This document shows, piece after piece, positions 44,973 to 54,346 of a stretch of DNA of 64,000 nucleotides. The notes beneath the pieces are model-generated. The model was not told the origin of the DNA and did not search any database. It was given only the letters and a program-made list of their open reading frames with translations. The DNA is from Zymoseptoria tritici IPO323 (Eukaryota; Ascomycota; Dothideomycetes; Mycosphaerellales; Mycosphaerellaceae), in the NCBI RefSeq assembly GCF_000219625.1, contig NC_018213.1:1792055-1856054 (forward strand). The letters run 5' to 3'. The translations under genes and the position numbers were made by a program. Numbering within the stretch: position 1 is the first letter of the stretch; every line of letters begins with the position of its first letter.

Positions 44973-45973
44973 CTATAGTGCGCCGTCCTTTCGCAATGTT
45001 TGCTCGGGCGTGGGAAGCTCGCTGAGCAGGTTAGTCTGGCCTGCCGAGTTCTCACACGATGTCCGACTGCTGAGTGGTCCAGGTGCTGGAATCTTGACGC
45101 CCTGTGCAGTGTATCCAGGGCCACCCAGCTTGAGCTTCTGGCCTGTGCTCTCCCCCGACACTTGATCTTTGCCGCTGTCGCCCTGCAGACCCGGCGCCCA
45201 TCCGCTAGCGCCAGTCTTTTCAGCTGCTTCCTTGAGTGCTGTGAGGAGCGCCTTTGTCGTCTCGGGTGTGAGATCCTCGTAGTAGTCGTCATTAATCTGC
45301 ACCATCGGAGCGTTTGCGCATGCTCCCAGGCATTCGACCTCGGTGAATGTGAAGATGTTGTCGGGCGTGGTCTCGCCGTGGTGGATGCCGAGATGGTCCT
45401 CGATTGCCTTCATGACACCGTCGCTACCGTTAAGCTGACATGGTGTCTGCACGCAGTCAGCATCTTCACTCATCGCTCTTCCGATCTACTCTTCAACGTA
45501 CTGTGGTGCAGCACTGAATGTGGAATCGTCCAACAGGGTTCCGGTTGTACATGGTGTAGAATGTGGCCACCTCGTAGACACGCATGGGAGGCATCTCCAA
45601 TATCCGAGCCACCTCGTTCATGACGCTGATGCTGGTGAACCCGTGCTGGCGCTGACCGAGATCGAGAAGCGGCATCACGGCGGCCTTCTTGTATTGGCTA
45701 GGGTATCGACTGAGGACCTCCTCGATGAGCTTCTCATTTTGCGGGTTGAACTTGAAGGGAATCGAAGGGTTGTTCTCGGGTGTGTCGCGGTGCTGTCTGG
45801 TGCATTAGAAGGGTGCCGGTGGTGGCATGGGTGGACATTGCGATGCGTACCACATTGAGACTGGTGCTGCGCGAGACGCTAGAGACCTGGAATGTTCGTC
45901 GTTGAGGCTTCACGGTGCTTCGGAGTGCCCTCACGCTGCTGCGAAGCGCCCAGGGCGCAAATTTGGAGGCCAT
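44973..45973 (-). CDS. NADH:ubiquinone oxidoreductase 24 kDa subunit (complex I, NDUFV2)
   Basis: Three exons: 45973-45851, 45792-45502 and 45446-44973, giving 295 aa. A mitochondrial presequence ([19 protein letters not shown]) is followed by [49 protein letters not shown] and GRFHIQCC. The [2Fe-2S] ligands are the CX4C pair formed across the second intron (CCTT|TPC) and CLGAC. This is the thioredoxin-like subunit carrying cluster N1a in the NADH-oxidising arm of complex I, on the matrix side. The C-terminal 60 residues, rich in Gly, Ser and Lys, extend somewhat past the usual end. Confidence 0.95.
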
Positions 45974-46297
45974 TGTGGTGGTGTAAGATGTTTCGCGCAA
46001 GAGTGAATCGGGGCGTTGCTTTGCCCTTCTTCACAATGTCATCGATTGAGCGCACGGTCTGATTGGTGCGGTGGTCCGAGGATTTACCGTGATGGACATT
46101 CACCTGTCCGATCACAAGTTCACAATATTCGATATCTACTTGACAAAGACTTCGATGCGCTGTATTCTGTACAGCTCGATATTCACTGGTCGACGTACAT
46201 AAATCAATCGATCGAATTCTGCCCTCCATTGTACTGCAAATTTGGGTATCAAAGACACTGGTTCATCCCACCAGAGGCCAGCGCCGTTTCAATGCAA
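45974..46297. other. intergenic
   Basis: 324 bp between NDUFV2 start and MYST stop, both minus strand. Nothing recognisable. Confidence 0.5.
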
Positions 46298-47359
46298 TCA
46301 CTCGCTCATCTCACTCATCTCACTCTCCTCGTCTTCCATGATGAAGGCATCGACGTCGACAACAGGCTCTAGCTTCACACGATTCTTCTCCACCCACTCT
46401 CTCACCTTGGCCTTGCAGATCACCACGTTTCCAGCCTTTGTCGTCTTCTTCTCGAGGACGTCCATCTCTTTCAAAGCAACCACGACATCCTCGCTTATGA
46501 TCCAAGTTCCATCACTGATATCCTTGACTGATACCGTCTTCTTTTGCTTCTGCGCCAGCACCCATCTCGCCACTTCTGCACACCAGTACGCGACGTATCC
46601 CTTCCGTCCCAGCTCGCTCAACGGTCTTTCTGGTCCGCCAAATCGTCCTTCTCGTCGACCAAGAACGTATGAAGCTCCAATGAGAATCTGGCCTAGTCCA
46701 CGCTTCTGCCACGGCGGGAAGACGAGGATACATGCGAGATTGTTGTTGTCCCAGCTCATCTTCTCTTTGCTGAAGAATCCGGCGACTTGTCCGTATGGAT
46801 GGGAGGGAGTTCGAAGGACGAGGGTGTAGTAGAGGAAGGTGCTGGCATCGAAGAAGACCGACTTCGTCTCGAGAAAGAGTTTGGCGAAGAGGGAGAGGTT
46901 TTGAGAGTAGAGCTAGTTGGTGCTGTCAGCGAAGCCGAGCAACAGTAACACTGAATGGAGCGACTTACCGTGCTTTCCTCTCCGTCAACGCGGTGAATGA
47001 CATACTCGTCGTGCTCATAGATCACCTCTCCAGGCGGAGGAGAAGACTTCAAAGGGCAGACTTTCTTGCATTCGATCAGCTCAAGCTGCCCTCCGGCGGG
47101 AATGTAGGAAACAACCTACACAATGTGCACTAAACTTCATGATCTCCGACGTGTACTTGAAACACCATTGGCACACATAGAGCCACTCCGGTCTCCTGCC
47201 ACCGACCAGATCTTCCGGATAGAAGGACGGATACCATGGCTTGATGTGCAGATTTCCGAGAACAACATTGGAGATGTTCGGCGTTGTGGCCGCCGTGGTC
47301 TTCTTATTTGACGGCGTGCGATGCGGAGACTTGATGCCCATGGGAGCAGCGGTGGGCAT
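46298..47359 (-). CDS. MYST-family histone acetyltransferase, Sas2-like
   Basis: Three exons: 47359-47120, 47064-46969 and 46912-46298, giving 316 aa. The MYST zinc finger is built across intron 1: CQWCFKYTSEIMKFSAHC|KVC (C2HC). Then come SLFAKLFLETKSVFFD, NNLACILVFPPWQKRGLG (active Cys region and the acetyl-CoA loop QKRGLG) and GGPERPLSELGRKGYVAYW with the catalytic Glu. The chain is short, without chromo- or PHD domains, and closest in layout to yeast Sas2, which acetylates H4K16 against silencing. Assignment to Sas2 over Esa1 or Sas3 rests on the small size and divergent finger. The divergent neighbour is the FAD monooxygenase (386 bp). Confidence 0.87.
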
Positions 47360-47745
47360 TGTAGGCGAAAATGCGCCCACAGCGCACCGACATTGTTTCC
47401 GACTGGAAGACGCGATGGTGCTGCAGAGGTGACGATGCAGGAGAGCTGCTGGTTTTAGTGGGGCTGCTCTGGAAACCTTGCGATCACGACTGCACGACCA
47501 CTTCACTTCACGTCTTGCCGAACATCGCAACGAGGCTCCTTTCGATTTTCATGCGAAAATGGCGGCGCCATTCCAATGTCCGAATTCGTCGCCATCTCGC
47601 ATGGACCGTCTGGACCTGGCCAAAATGCCACGGTCAACTGCCGAAGCCGTTTTAGCGTCGACAAGGTAGGTCTGTATTTCGTGGTTCCGCGGAGTTTTGA
47701 AGAAGAGAGCGGTCTACAGAACGAGAGCAAATTCATCACTGCAAC
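47360..47745. promoter_or_regulatory. divergent promoter region, MYST HAT / FAD monooxygenase
   Basis: 386 bp between divergent starts, no motif named with confidence. Confidence 0.4.
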
Positions 47746-49205
47746 ATGATCTCCAAAGCCGCAGCGACCGAGCCAAGAATCGCGATTGTCGGAGCCGGAG
47801 TGGGTGGTCTGGTCACTGCTCTTCATCTCCACGCACATGGATTCACTGCCATCGACATCTTCGAAGCCGCTGGACAACTGGTCTCTCTTGGAGTCGGCAT
47901 CAATGTTCAACCGCATGCGGTCCTTGTCTTGAGAAATCTCGGTCTGCTGCCCAGGTTGGAGGCTATCGGCGTCGAGACCCAGGTACGGCTTCTGTAGCTG
48001 CCCGTACTGGCACTGTCTTACCGAAGTATGCGGAGAGCTCGACTGATGACGAGTAGGAACTCAACTACTACGACAGACATGGCAACCCAATCATCAGCGA
48101 ACCCAGGGGCAAATTTGCAGGGTACAAAGTGCCGCAGTTCTCCATCCACCGAGGAGAGCTACAACTCATGCTTCTTGATGCTGTGAAAGAACGACTTGGA
48201 GATGATAAAGTCCATCTCAATCATTCCATAGACAGTTTTGAACATCAAGAGAACGGGCAGGTGAAGCTCAGCTTCGTTCAGAAACGTTCCGGCGAGAACG
48301 CCGCTATTCCGGAGGTTGTCGTCCGCTTATGTGTGGCCGCCGACGGCATCAATTCGACAGTTCGCCGGATCCTGTATCCCAAAGAAGGACCTCCCAATTT
48401 CTCCGGACGCATGCTGTGGCGAGGCTGTGTTGAACGGAAACCGTATTTGACTTCAGCCAGCATGGTATGGACTGGCCATGCCAACCAGAAGTTCATTGCG
48501 TATCCGATTCGCAACTACGGGGAGGACGCTGGCTCGAAGTCTCTTGTCAACTGGATAGCCGAGCTGAGAGTTCGAGATGACGATGATCCGGATACCACTC
48601 CTCCCGAGAAAACGGACTGGCTGAACGACGTTCCGAAAGAGAGATTTGCAGGCCAGTTCGAGAAGTGGACCTTCGGCTTTCTCGACATTCCGCAGCTCAT
48701 CGCTGAGACCGAAAAGGTGTTTGAGTATCCGATGTGTGATAGGGATCCAGCTCCGCGGTGGAGTTTTGGGGGCCTGACGCTTCTGGGTGACTCTGCCCAT
48801 CCCATGTACCCGATCGGCAGCAATGGTGCATCGCAAGCCATCCTGGATGCCGCGTGCCTAACGCAATGTCTCCTGAAATGGCAATCGGGAGAGATCGCGA
48901 GTATTCCTGCCGCATTGCAAGCTTACCAAGACGAGAGGCTACCAGTTACAGCCAAAATTGTCATGGCGAACAGAGGGAACGGACCCGACCATGTGCTGCA
49001 GATAGCACATGAAAGAGCCCCTGAAGGCTTTAAACATGTTAACGACATCATTCCTCAGAAGGAACTCGAGGACATCGGGCTGGCGTACAAGGCGATTGCT
49101 GGGTTCGAAGTCGACAAGGTCAATGCTCTTGCCTCGCAGTCAGAGGGAACGGCGGAGAGATTGGGCTTGAACAATTCGCCTAATACGAAGAATGTATCCT
49201 TGTGA
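47746..49205 (+). CDS. FAD-dependent aromatic-type monooxygenase (class A)
   Basis: Exons 47746-47982 and 48057-49205 (74 nt intron), 461 aa. The Rossmann GxGxxG is IAIVGAGVGGLVTALHLH. The DG motif is CVAADGINSTVRR. The GD motif is LTLLGDSAHPMYPIGSNGASQ. These three define flavoprotein hydroxylases of the salicylate hydroxylase/PhzS/para-hydroxybenzoate hydroxylase group, which use NAD(P)H and O2. No membrane anchor or targeting signal, so cytosolic. It may serve aromatic catabolism, or tailoring of the NRPS product 10 kb away. The intervening housekeeping genes argue against a tight cluster. Confidence 0.9.
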
Positions 49206-49617
49206 ACATTCCGTTGCCTGATACCACTCAACGATCGTCACGTCTGCTCCGAGGCCCTTCTACCATCTCGTCTCCGACACCGAAGCAGTCGGTATCCGAA
49301 GTGTGTATGTTCTGACGAATATTATGTCAAGATTCGTCTTCCCTTGCTGCCTCGCTCTCACTCCGGCAGGTGCATTACAGAAGTCAGGCAAGGGTATCCT
49401 TTACTTCGCAGCTGTCTCACACGCCGTTGTCCCTGACACGGTTGCCACTATAGCATGCCGTCGCTCGGCAAGAATATGCGACTTCACCCAACGCCACGAT
49501 CTTCTACTTTATTGGCACTTACCAATACACGATCAGACAACGCAACGGTCCAGCGCTACCATAACACACTGCAGCATACATCATCTGAAGCACACATCAT
49601 ACAGTCAACTATTCAGA
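49206..49617. other. intergenic
   Basis: 412 bp. A 158-codon frame crossing this region lacks coding character before 49618. Confidence 0.5.
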
Positions 49618-49995
49618 ATGTCGAACCTACCGGAAATGACAATGTACTGCGACCCTCGCTACGGCACTCCGTATGAATGGGACACGTACCTACAGTCCTG
49701 GAACAAACCTCAGCCGATGCAATGGTGGGGATGGGTTCTTCTTTCGACGGCATTCAGTACGTCGGCGCCCTGGGAGTGAGCCTTGATGTTTCCTCACCTG
49801 ACTGATTGCAACATAGTTCCTCTTGCGATCGTCTCGGCGCTCATCAGTGCTAGTGTTATTAAGCACTTCTGGCCTCGCGTGAAATGGCACAAGACGAAGA
49901 AGGCAGACGATCAGAATGGAACCTGCCCGAACTGCGCGAAACGCGGAGAAGCGAACGAGCTTACGATCGAGGAGGAGGACAAAGACGAGAAATGA
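49618..49995 (+). CDS. small single-pass membrane protein, hypothetical
   Basis: Exons 49618-49756 and 49817-49995 (60 nt intron, phase 1, A|TT), 105 aa. An aromatic N-terminus (YGTPYEWDTYLQSWNKPQP) leads to one membrane segment spanning the splice joint (WWGWVLLSTAF..IPLAIVSALISASVI). Then come a basic stretch (KHFWPRVKWHKTKK), a CPNC pair and an acidic end (EEEDKDEK). Hence N-out/C-in topology by the positive-inside rule. I do not recognise the family. Its TGA overlaps the ATG of the next small frame (ATGA). Confidence 0.6.
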
Positions 49996-50126
49996 ATGGG
50001 CAGGACTCGTCGATGGAGGGCGAATGCGAGCCTTGCCGCGCCAAGAAAGAGCGACTAGCAGTGGTCTTTGAGCACAACGATGTGTATTATTGCTATGCCG
50101 AGAATGAGGAGAGCCAAGTGGAATAG
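49992..50126 (+). CDS. 44-codon frame overlapping the previous stop (ATGA)
   Basis: ATG at 49992 overlaps the TGA of the small membrane protein. It encodes MNGQDSSMEGECEPCRAKK.. and then an aromatic stretch VVFEHNDVYYCYAENEE. It carries a CEPC pair echoing CPNC in the preceding protein, so it may be the real C-terminus of that protein joined by an error, a frameshift or an unseen splice. Alone it is weakly supported. Confidence 0.3.
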   Translation: MNGQDSSMEGECEPCRAKKERLAVVFEHNDVYYCYAENEESQVE

Positions 50127-50486
50127 CTTTGGGACGAGAGCAGGATACCTTAATGAAGTTCCTACAGTCTATGACAGCGTCCGATGCACATCTGTCGGGA
50201 TTTATCACGGTAAATTGCCACTCATTCCGGGACATTGGGACCTCGAGCTGAGCTAAATGATCTCATTCATGGTGCTGTCTTTTACTCTGAATACTACTCC
50301 ACCAGAATCACAAGCCCCAAGCTACTAGCGTCCACGCTAAGGCAGCAAATAAGGCATGTGTGAATCGGAGTTGGTACAAATTCACGACTCAGCGCAGCTT
50401 GGAGCAAACAAAAACTCTTACAGGCTCTCATCGACGACTTCTCATGAACAACTAACATATCACACGACTGGCGCACAGTCCTCGAC
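50127..50486. other. intergenic
   Basis: 360 bp, nothing recognisable; promoter of the metallopeptidase-like gene. Confidence 0.5.
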
Positions 50487-52583
50487 ATGGTTCTCGGAGT
50501 CACCAACGTCGACGACGGCGAGGTCATCCACCAGACCTGTCTCCTCCTGAGCGGCACTTGCGCACTCGACACATCTAGCGCAAGCGATCATGTCACCGTC
50601 ACAAACGTCGACCCGCTGCGCAACACTTCCGCGACCCAAGCTTGGCTAGCTGCGGAACGCAAATGGAAAGCTCTGGTCCTCCTTCATTGCGGCATGAACA
50701 ACATTAAAATTGCACATGGTTTTGAGACCATCAGCCTCAATCTGACACACCATCCCTACCTGCAGTTACCTCCACTTCATCTCGCCATCCTCGTCGCCAG
50801 AGACTCCCCGCTTGTCATCAATTGCCCGTCTGAGAAGTATGGAGCTTTCTCAAGCGCGCACAACAGTCTGGACGCCGCAATCGCGAAGCTGAGAATGTCG
50901 GCATACATGTGGCAAGCTCTGACTGCGGAGCGCATGCGCAAGGCAGGATTAGGTCGGCGAGCATTCCGACTGGAGGAAGAATGGCAAAGCGATCTCACGA
51001 GTCTGTTTGGAGTGATGAAGGGTGCCAGGGGTGAACAGATCATGGGTTCGTCGGCAAAGGTGCACATCGTGAAATGCGAGAAAACGGTGGAAGAGTTGAA
51101 AACTCTGGAGAACACCAGTTATCACGACATGGACGGTGTACACGGGGAGTTCCGACGTGCCTTGAAGGTTCATGGCGGCGTTTTCCATTCGAAGTCCAGA
51201 CCGGTTGTCGCCGGGCTTGTTCTCGACACACCCTATTCAGACGACCGAGAACAGCACGACGGCCATTGTGGCGAAAGTAATCATGCTGCGGACGGAATCT
51301 CGCTCGGAAGTTTTGATAGCCATTCTGCGTATTCCTGGCCAAGATATATGGAGGAGGTTTCTTTTTGCCTGACCGACACTACAGTCCCTGAGGATTTCCA
51401 CTGCGGGGCTAGACATACCATGTCTGATCACTGCTCCCTCGGGCAAGCCAACTTCTTGAGGCAGGTATATTCTGCATTTGGAGCTGGTGTGCACAATGAC
51501 GCCTCCTGCTGCAACGCAGAAGTCAAGACATGGGCCGCAAACTTTATAGTCGCTGGTCCGAGTACCGAGAGCGATGGCGACTGGAATCTAGTACAATCCG
51601 CTGGGCCGTATGATGGGAGTCTCCGCAACATGTTGCGGCTGAAACTTGATCCTCACTTCCGCCTGCCGCACGACGGGTTGCCTGTCCGAAGGGAATCGAG
51701 GTCGGCGAGGATCGAGATGAGGGTTTCAGGACCAGAGGAAGAACGAGAAGAGGGCCAAGTCACGATTTCCATCTTTTCCACTGCAGGGCTTGCTTCTGTC
51801 TTCTTTGACGGTGGAAAGCAACAACAGCGTCGTGATATACGCCACGGAGGCAGCTGTGAGACCTTCATGTATGCGAGTCTCGTAGAATACGACCGTACTC
51901 GCCCACTCAAGATTGTGGCCATGGACATGGTGGGGAAGTTGAGAGTGGTGAACAACGGCTGGAGTCTTCTCCAACCTATCCCGTTCATGAGCTTCTCCGG
52001 AAGCGAACAACGACTCCGACTGCAGTCGTTCCCGGTAATCGAGCGAGCAGATGGAGAAGAATGCGAGGATCACAATCGCGACACCTCATGGACCATGCTT
52101 CTCCATAAACGCAGCTCTATCGGCGACCTTGTTCGTGCAGTGGCGATTGATTTGCGCGTCGGTGGTTGGTTCGACGGTATTGTGGTGCACTATGCCGATG
52201 GTTCGACCCACGGCAGCCACTCGCGGGGCGGTCACCTCTCGGAAAAGGGTTCCTTGGCCGCAGACTCGCGGATCGTCAAGGTCGAGCTCAGCTACACACA
52301 TGGGGACCTGCGCGGTATTCGAATGACCTTGGACGGTGGCACGCAATGGGGAGCGCTTGGCGAAGTATATCAGGACGAGTACGACGAAGACGACGGTGAC
52401 GATGGCGAGTACCGCGACGGCTATCGATATCGCAGCGGATACCGCGTCGTCGTGCTTGAGCCAGGCGCCAATGAGAAAATCATCGGGTTCTCCGGGAACG
52501 GCGATCCATACGTGGATAGGTTCGGCATCATCACAGCGCCGATCGATCTGGAAGTCGCGGATATCTCGGTGCAGATGAGCTGA
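50487..52583 (+). CDS. metallopeptidase-like protein with jacalin-like C-terminus, zinc site lost
   Basis: Single exon, 698 aa, no signal peptide. Residues 1-500 follow the fungal putative zinc metallopeptidase family (Metallopep type): SAYMWQALTAERMRKAGLGR.., VVAGLVLDTPYSDD, SYSWPRYMEEVSFCL and DPHFRLPHD. In that family I expect a HExGHxxGxPH zinc motif after a GQxxFL stretch. Here the site (323-336) reads FLRQVYSAFGAGVH, so the first His, the Glu and the second His are Arg, Gln and Ser. Residues about 510-690 look like a jacalin-type beta-prism lectin (VRAVAIDLRVGGWFDGIVVH, GGTQWGALG, GFSGNGDPYVDRFGIIT), interrupted by an Asp/Glu/Tyr-rich loop. It is therefore probably a non-enzymatic, sugar-binding relative. 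Family call from memory. Confidence 0.75.
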   Translation: MVLGVTNVDDGEVIHQTCLLLSGTCALDTSSASDHVTVTNVDPLRNTSATQAWLAAERKWKALVLLHCGMNNIKIAHGFETISLNLTHHPYLQLPPLHLAILVARDSPLVINCPSEKYGAFSSAHNSLDAAIAKLRMSAYMWQALTAERMRKAGLGRRAFRLEEEWQSDLTSLFGVMKGARGEQIMGSSAKVHIVKCEKTVEELKTLENTSYHDMDGVHGEFRRALKVHGGVFHSKSRPVVAGLVLDTPYSDDREQHDGHCGESNHAADGISLGSFDSHSAYSWPRYMEEVSFCLTDTTVPEDFHCGARHTMSDHCSLGQANFLRQVYSAFGAGVHNDASCCNAEVKTWAANFIVAGPSTESDGDWNLVQSAGPYDGSLRNMLRLKLDPHFRLPHDGLPVRRESRSARIEMRVSGPEEEREEGQVTISIFSTAGLASVFFDGGKQQQRRDIRHGGSCETFMYASLVEYDRTRPLKIVAMDMVGKLRVVNNGWSLLQPIPFMSFSGSEQRLRLQSFPVIERADGEECEDHNRDTSWTMLLHKRSSIGDLVRAVAIDLRVGGWFDGIVVHYADGSTHGSHSRGGHLSEKGSLAADSRIVKVELSYTHGDLRGIRMTLDGGTQWGALGEVYQDEYDEDDGDDGEYRDGYRYRSGYRVVVLEPGANEKIIGFSGNGDPYVDRFGIITAPIDLEVADISVQMS

Positions 52584-53085
52584 TTGTGAATGTTGAAGTG
52601 CCGCGAGCACGAGAGCGGGGATGCTTAGGTAGATGGCTGGCCGAGCAGAGCTTCGACAGAAAGCAATAAGTGAAAGTCGTCGCTGGCATCCTGCAAACAC
52701 ATCGTGGAGGTCGTCATAAGCAAAAATGAAAGATATCTCTCTCCATTGTCTTCTGGATCCGAACTCGTTGTTCGCACGGCAGCGATAGGACGTCTGATTG
52801 AGCAGCGCGGGCAGTTTTGCAGGCCGGCCTGCCGGGGACTGATAATTCGATAGATCAATATGACAATGCTCCACACCGTAAGAGATGGAACGGCTCATGT
52901 GACTCACCAACCCTTGAAGCATGCTACGCTGATTCTCCGCTCATGAGCCTTGGTGTAAAAGTGGCCAGTTCGTCCTTCAAGACCATCCCAGCTCTGATTC
53001 GTGTGACGTGGACCCAAGAATCACCTTCAATTAACGGCAAGCCGCTCTCGTCGTCACCCAATCACCCGATTAAGAGCAAAATTTC
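52584..53085. other. intergenic
   Basis: 502 bp before the tRNA gene, nothing recognisable. Confidence 0.5.
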
Positions 53086-53176
53086 TCCGAAGTGGTGTAA
53101 CGGTTAGCATTTACGGCTCTCACGGTCACTTCGATCCAGTGCCTGTAAGATCGGAGTTCAATTCTCCGCTTCGGAA
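53086..53176 (+). tRNA. tRNA-Glu (anticodon CTC) with a 19 nt intron
   Basis: The acceptor stem TCCGAAG pairs perfectly with CTTCGGA, followed by A73. D arm TGGTGTAACGGTTAGCA matches eukaryotic tRNA-Glu. The anticodon stem TACGG/CTGTA holds loop CTCTCA..C with anticodon CTC. The intron CGGTCACTTCGATCCAGTG sits one base after the anticodon, the canonical place. The T arm CGGAG-TTCAATT-CTCCG pairs fully. A T5 run at 53181-53185 is the Pol III terminator. Confidence 0.92.
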
Positions 53177-53180
53177 TCTC

Positions 53181-53185
53181 TTTTT
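53181..53185 (+). terminator. RNA polymerase III terminator
   Basis: TTTTT run five bases after the tRNA-Glu 3' end. Confidence 0.8.
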
Positions 53186-53394
53186 GCTTGCTTGAACTTT
53201 CGGCATGAGACGGACAGTGAAGGGTCAACAATTGACCACCATGTATGAAGGCGATGTCTGAAAAGGATAAAGAATGTAAGTTGCTGCTCACCAAACTGTG
53301 CATGATGCGTCCTGTCGCTGTATGCCAAAAGCTGTGGTTCCTGATGCATCCTGTCGCTAAAGTCCAAAATTCGCCGCCGTCCTGCACCACACTC

Positions 53395-54034
53395 TCATGA
53401 ACTGATCCCGACAATCGCCAGCCGAGTATGTTTCATAGGCGGCTCGCCTTCCTCGTACAGCAGGCGATCCAGTTCCCAAGTGATGTTGTTGTAGGCATTC
53501 ATCACGCATCCAACGATGTTGAAGATGAAGAAGAGCAAGAAAATGAGCCAGTATGGAAGGTCGTCGAAATGGTCGCGTCGTACGTAGGCCTGTATGAAGA
53601 CCGGAAGTGCGATAATCCAGGTGACCAGTGAGATTGTTAGCTGAGAACAAGGGATTGCGAATGCAACGTGGATCAAGTACACACCATCATCAAACGCTGT
53701 AGTCGCACAGACAGATACAGATATTGCTTGCGGTCCTCCAAGTTCGCCTCATCACGCACCCAGCTGGCGCGCTGAACCATCAGCACCGCTGTCTGCAGCC
53801 ACGCCGTCGCCCAAAGAACCAGCCAAATGGTGCATGTTGCAATGAATGGATGTGCTTCGGTGTTTTCAAAGGATCCGAGGACGGCAGATGCTATTTCGAA
53901 GCACCAGGAGGGGATAACGAAACAGTAAAAGAGCGTGGATTCCGCGCGCCAACCCAGTCCCCAGTGTTTTTGCGGTTGATATTTCGAGTGAAGGGCATGT
54001 TCTTCGTATGTTTCGCCGGGTCCCGGCCCCGAGC

Positions 54035-54067
<33 letters not shown>

Positions 54068-54077
54068 TGTAGGCCAT
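53395..54077 (-). CDS. four-TM membrane protein with N-terminal Asp-His repeat, hypothetical
   Basis: Exons 54077-53685 and 53640-53395 (44 nt intron), 212 aa. The N-terminus has five Asp-His pairs (MAYSDHDHDHDHDH) encoded by a GTGGTC-type microsatellite on the other strand, a possible metal-binding or simply slippage-prone stretch. Four hydrophobic segments follow (STLFYCFVIPSWCFEIASAVLG, ATCTIWLVLWATAWLQTAVL, LTISLVTWIIALPVFIQAY and WLIFLLFFIFNIVGCVMNAY-like), with a hydrophilic loop between the second and third. I do not recognise the family. The start was chosen because no ATG precedes it in frame. Confidence 0.7.
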
Positions 54078-54346
54078 CGTGTTGCTGGTGATGTTGGTGT
54101 GTGAAATTGGACGAGACACGACGAGGAGAAGACGAGAGGCGCCGCCCCAGGTGACGTGGGCAGAAAACAAGCTTTCTCGGCAAAAGACCGCAGATCCCGA
54201 CGCTAGAACTAAGGTAAGATGAAGCTTTATCTACACTTTTATTGTGAATCTGACACGATTATCTTCCTCGACAAACGAAGACTCGCATTGGAGCGATGAG
54301 GACCCATGGTTGAGCATGTGCTCTGGGGTCTTGTACAGGTGAGAAT
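54078..54346. promoter_or_regulatory. divergent promoter, membrane protein / Reb1-like factor
   Basis: 269 bp between divergent starts; no motif called. Confidence 0.4.

Noticed and set aside
54030..54066. GTGGTC microsatellite as a separate repeat element
   Set aside because: It simply encodes the Asp-His run of the membrane protein on the other strand.
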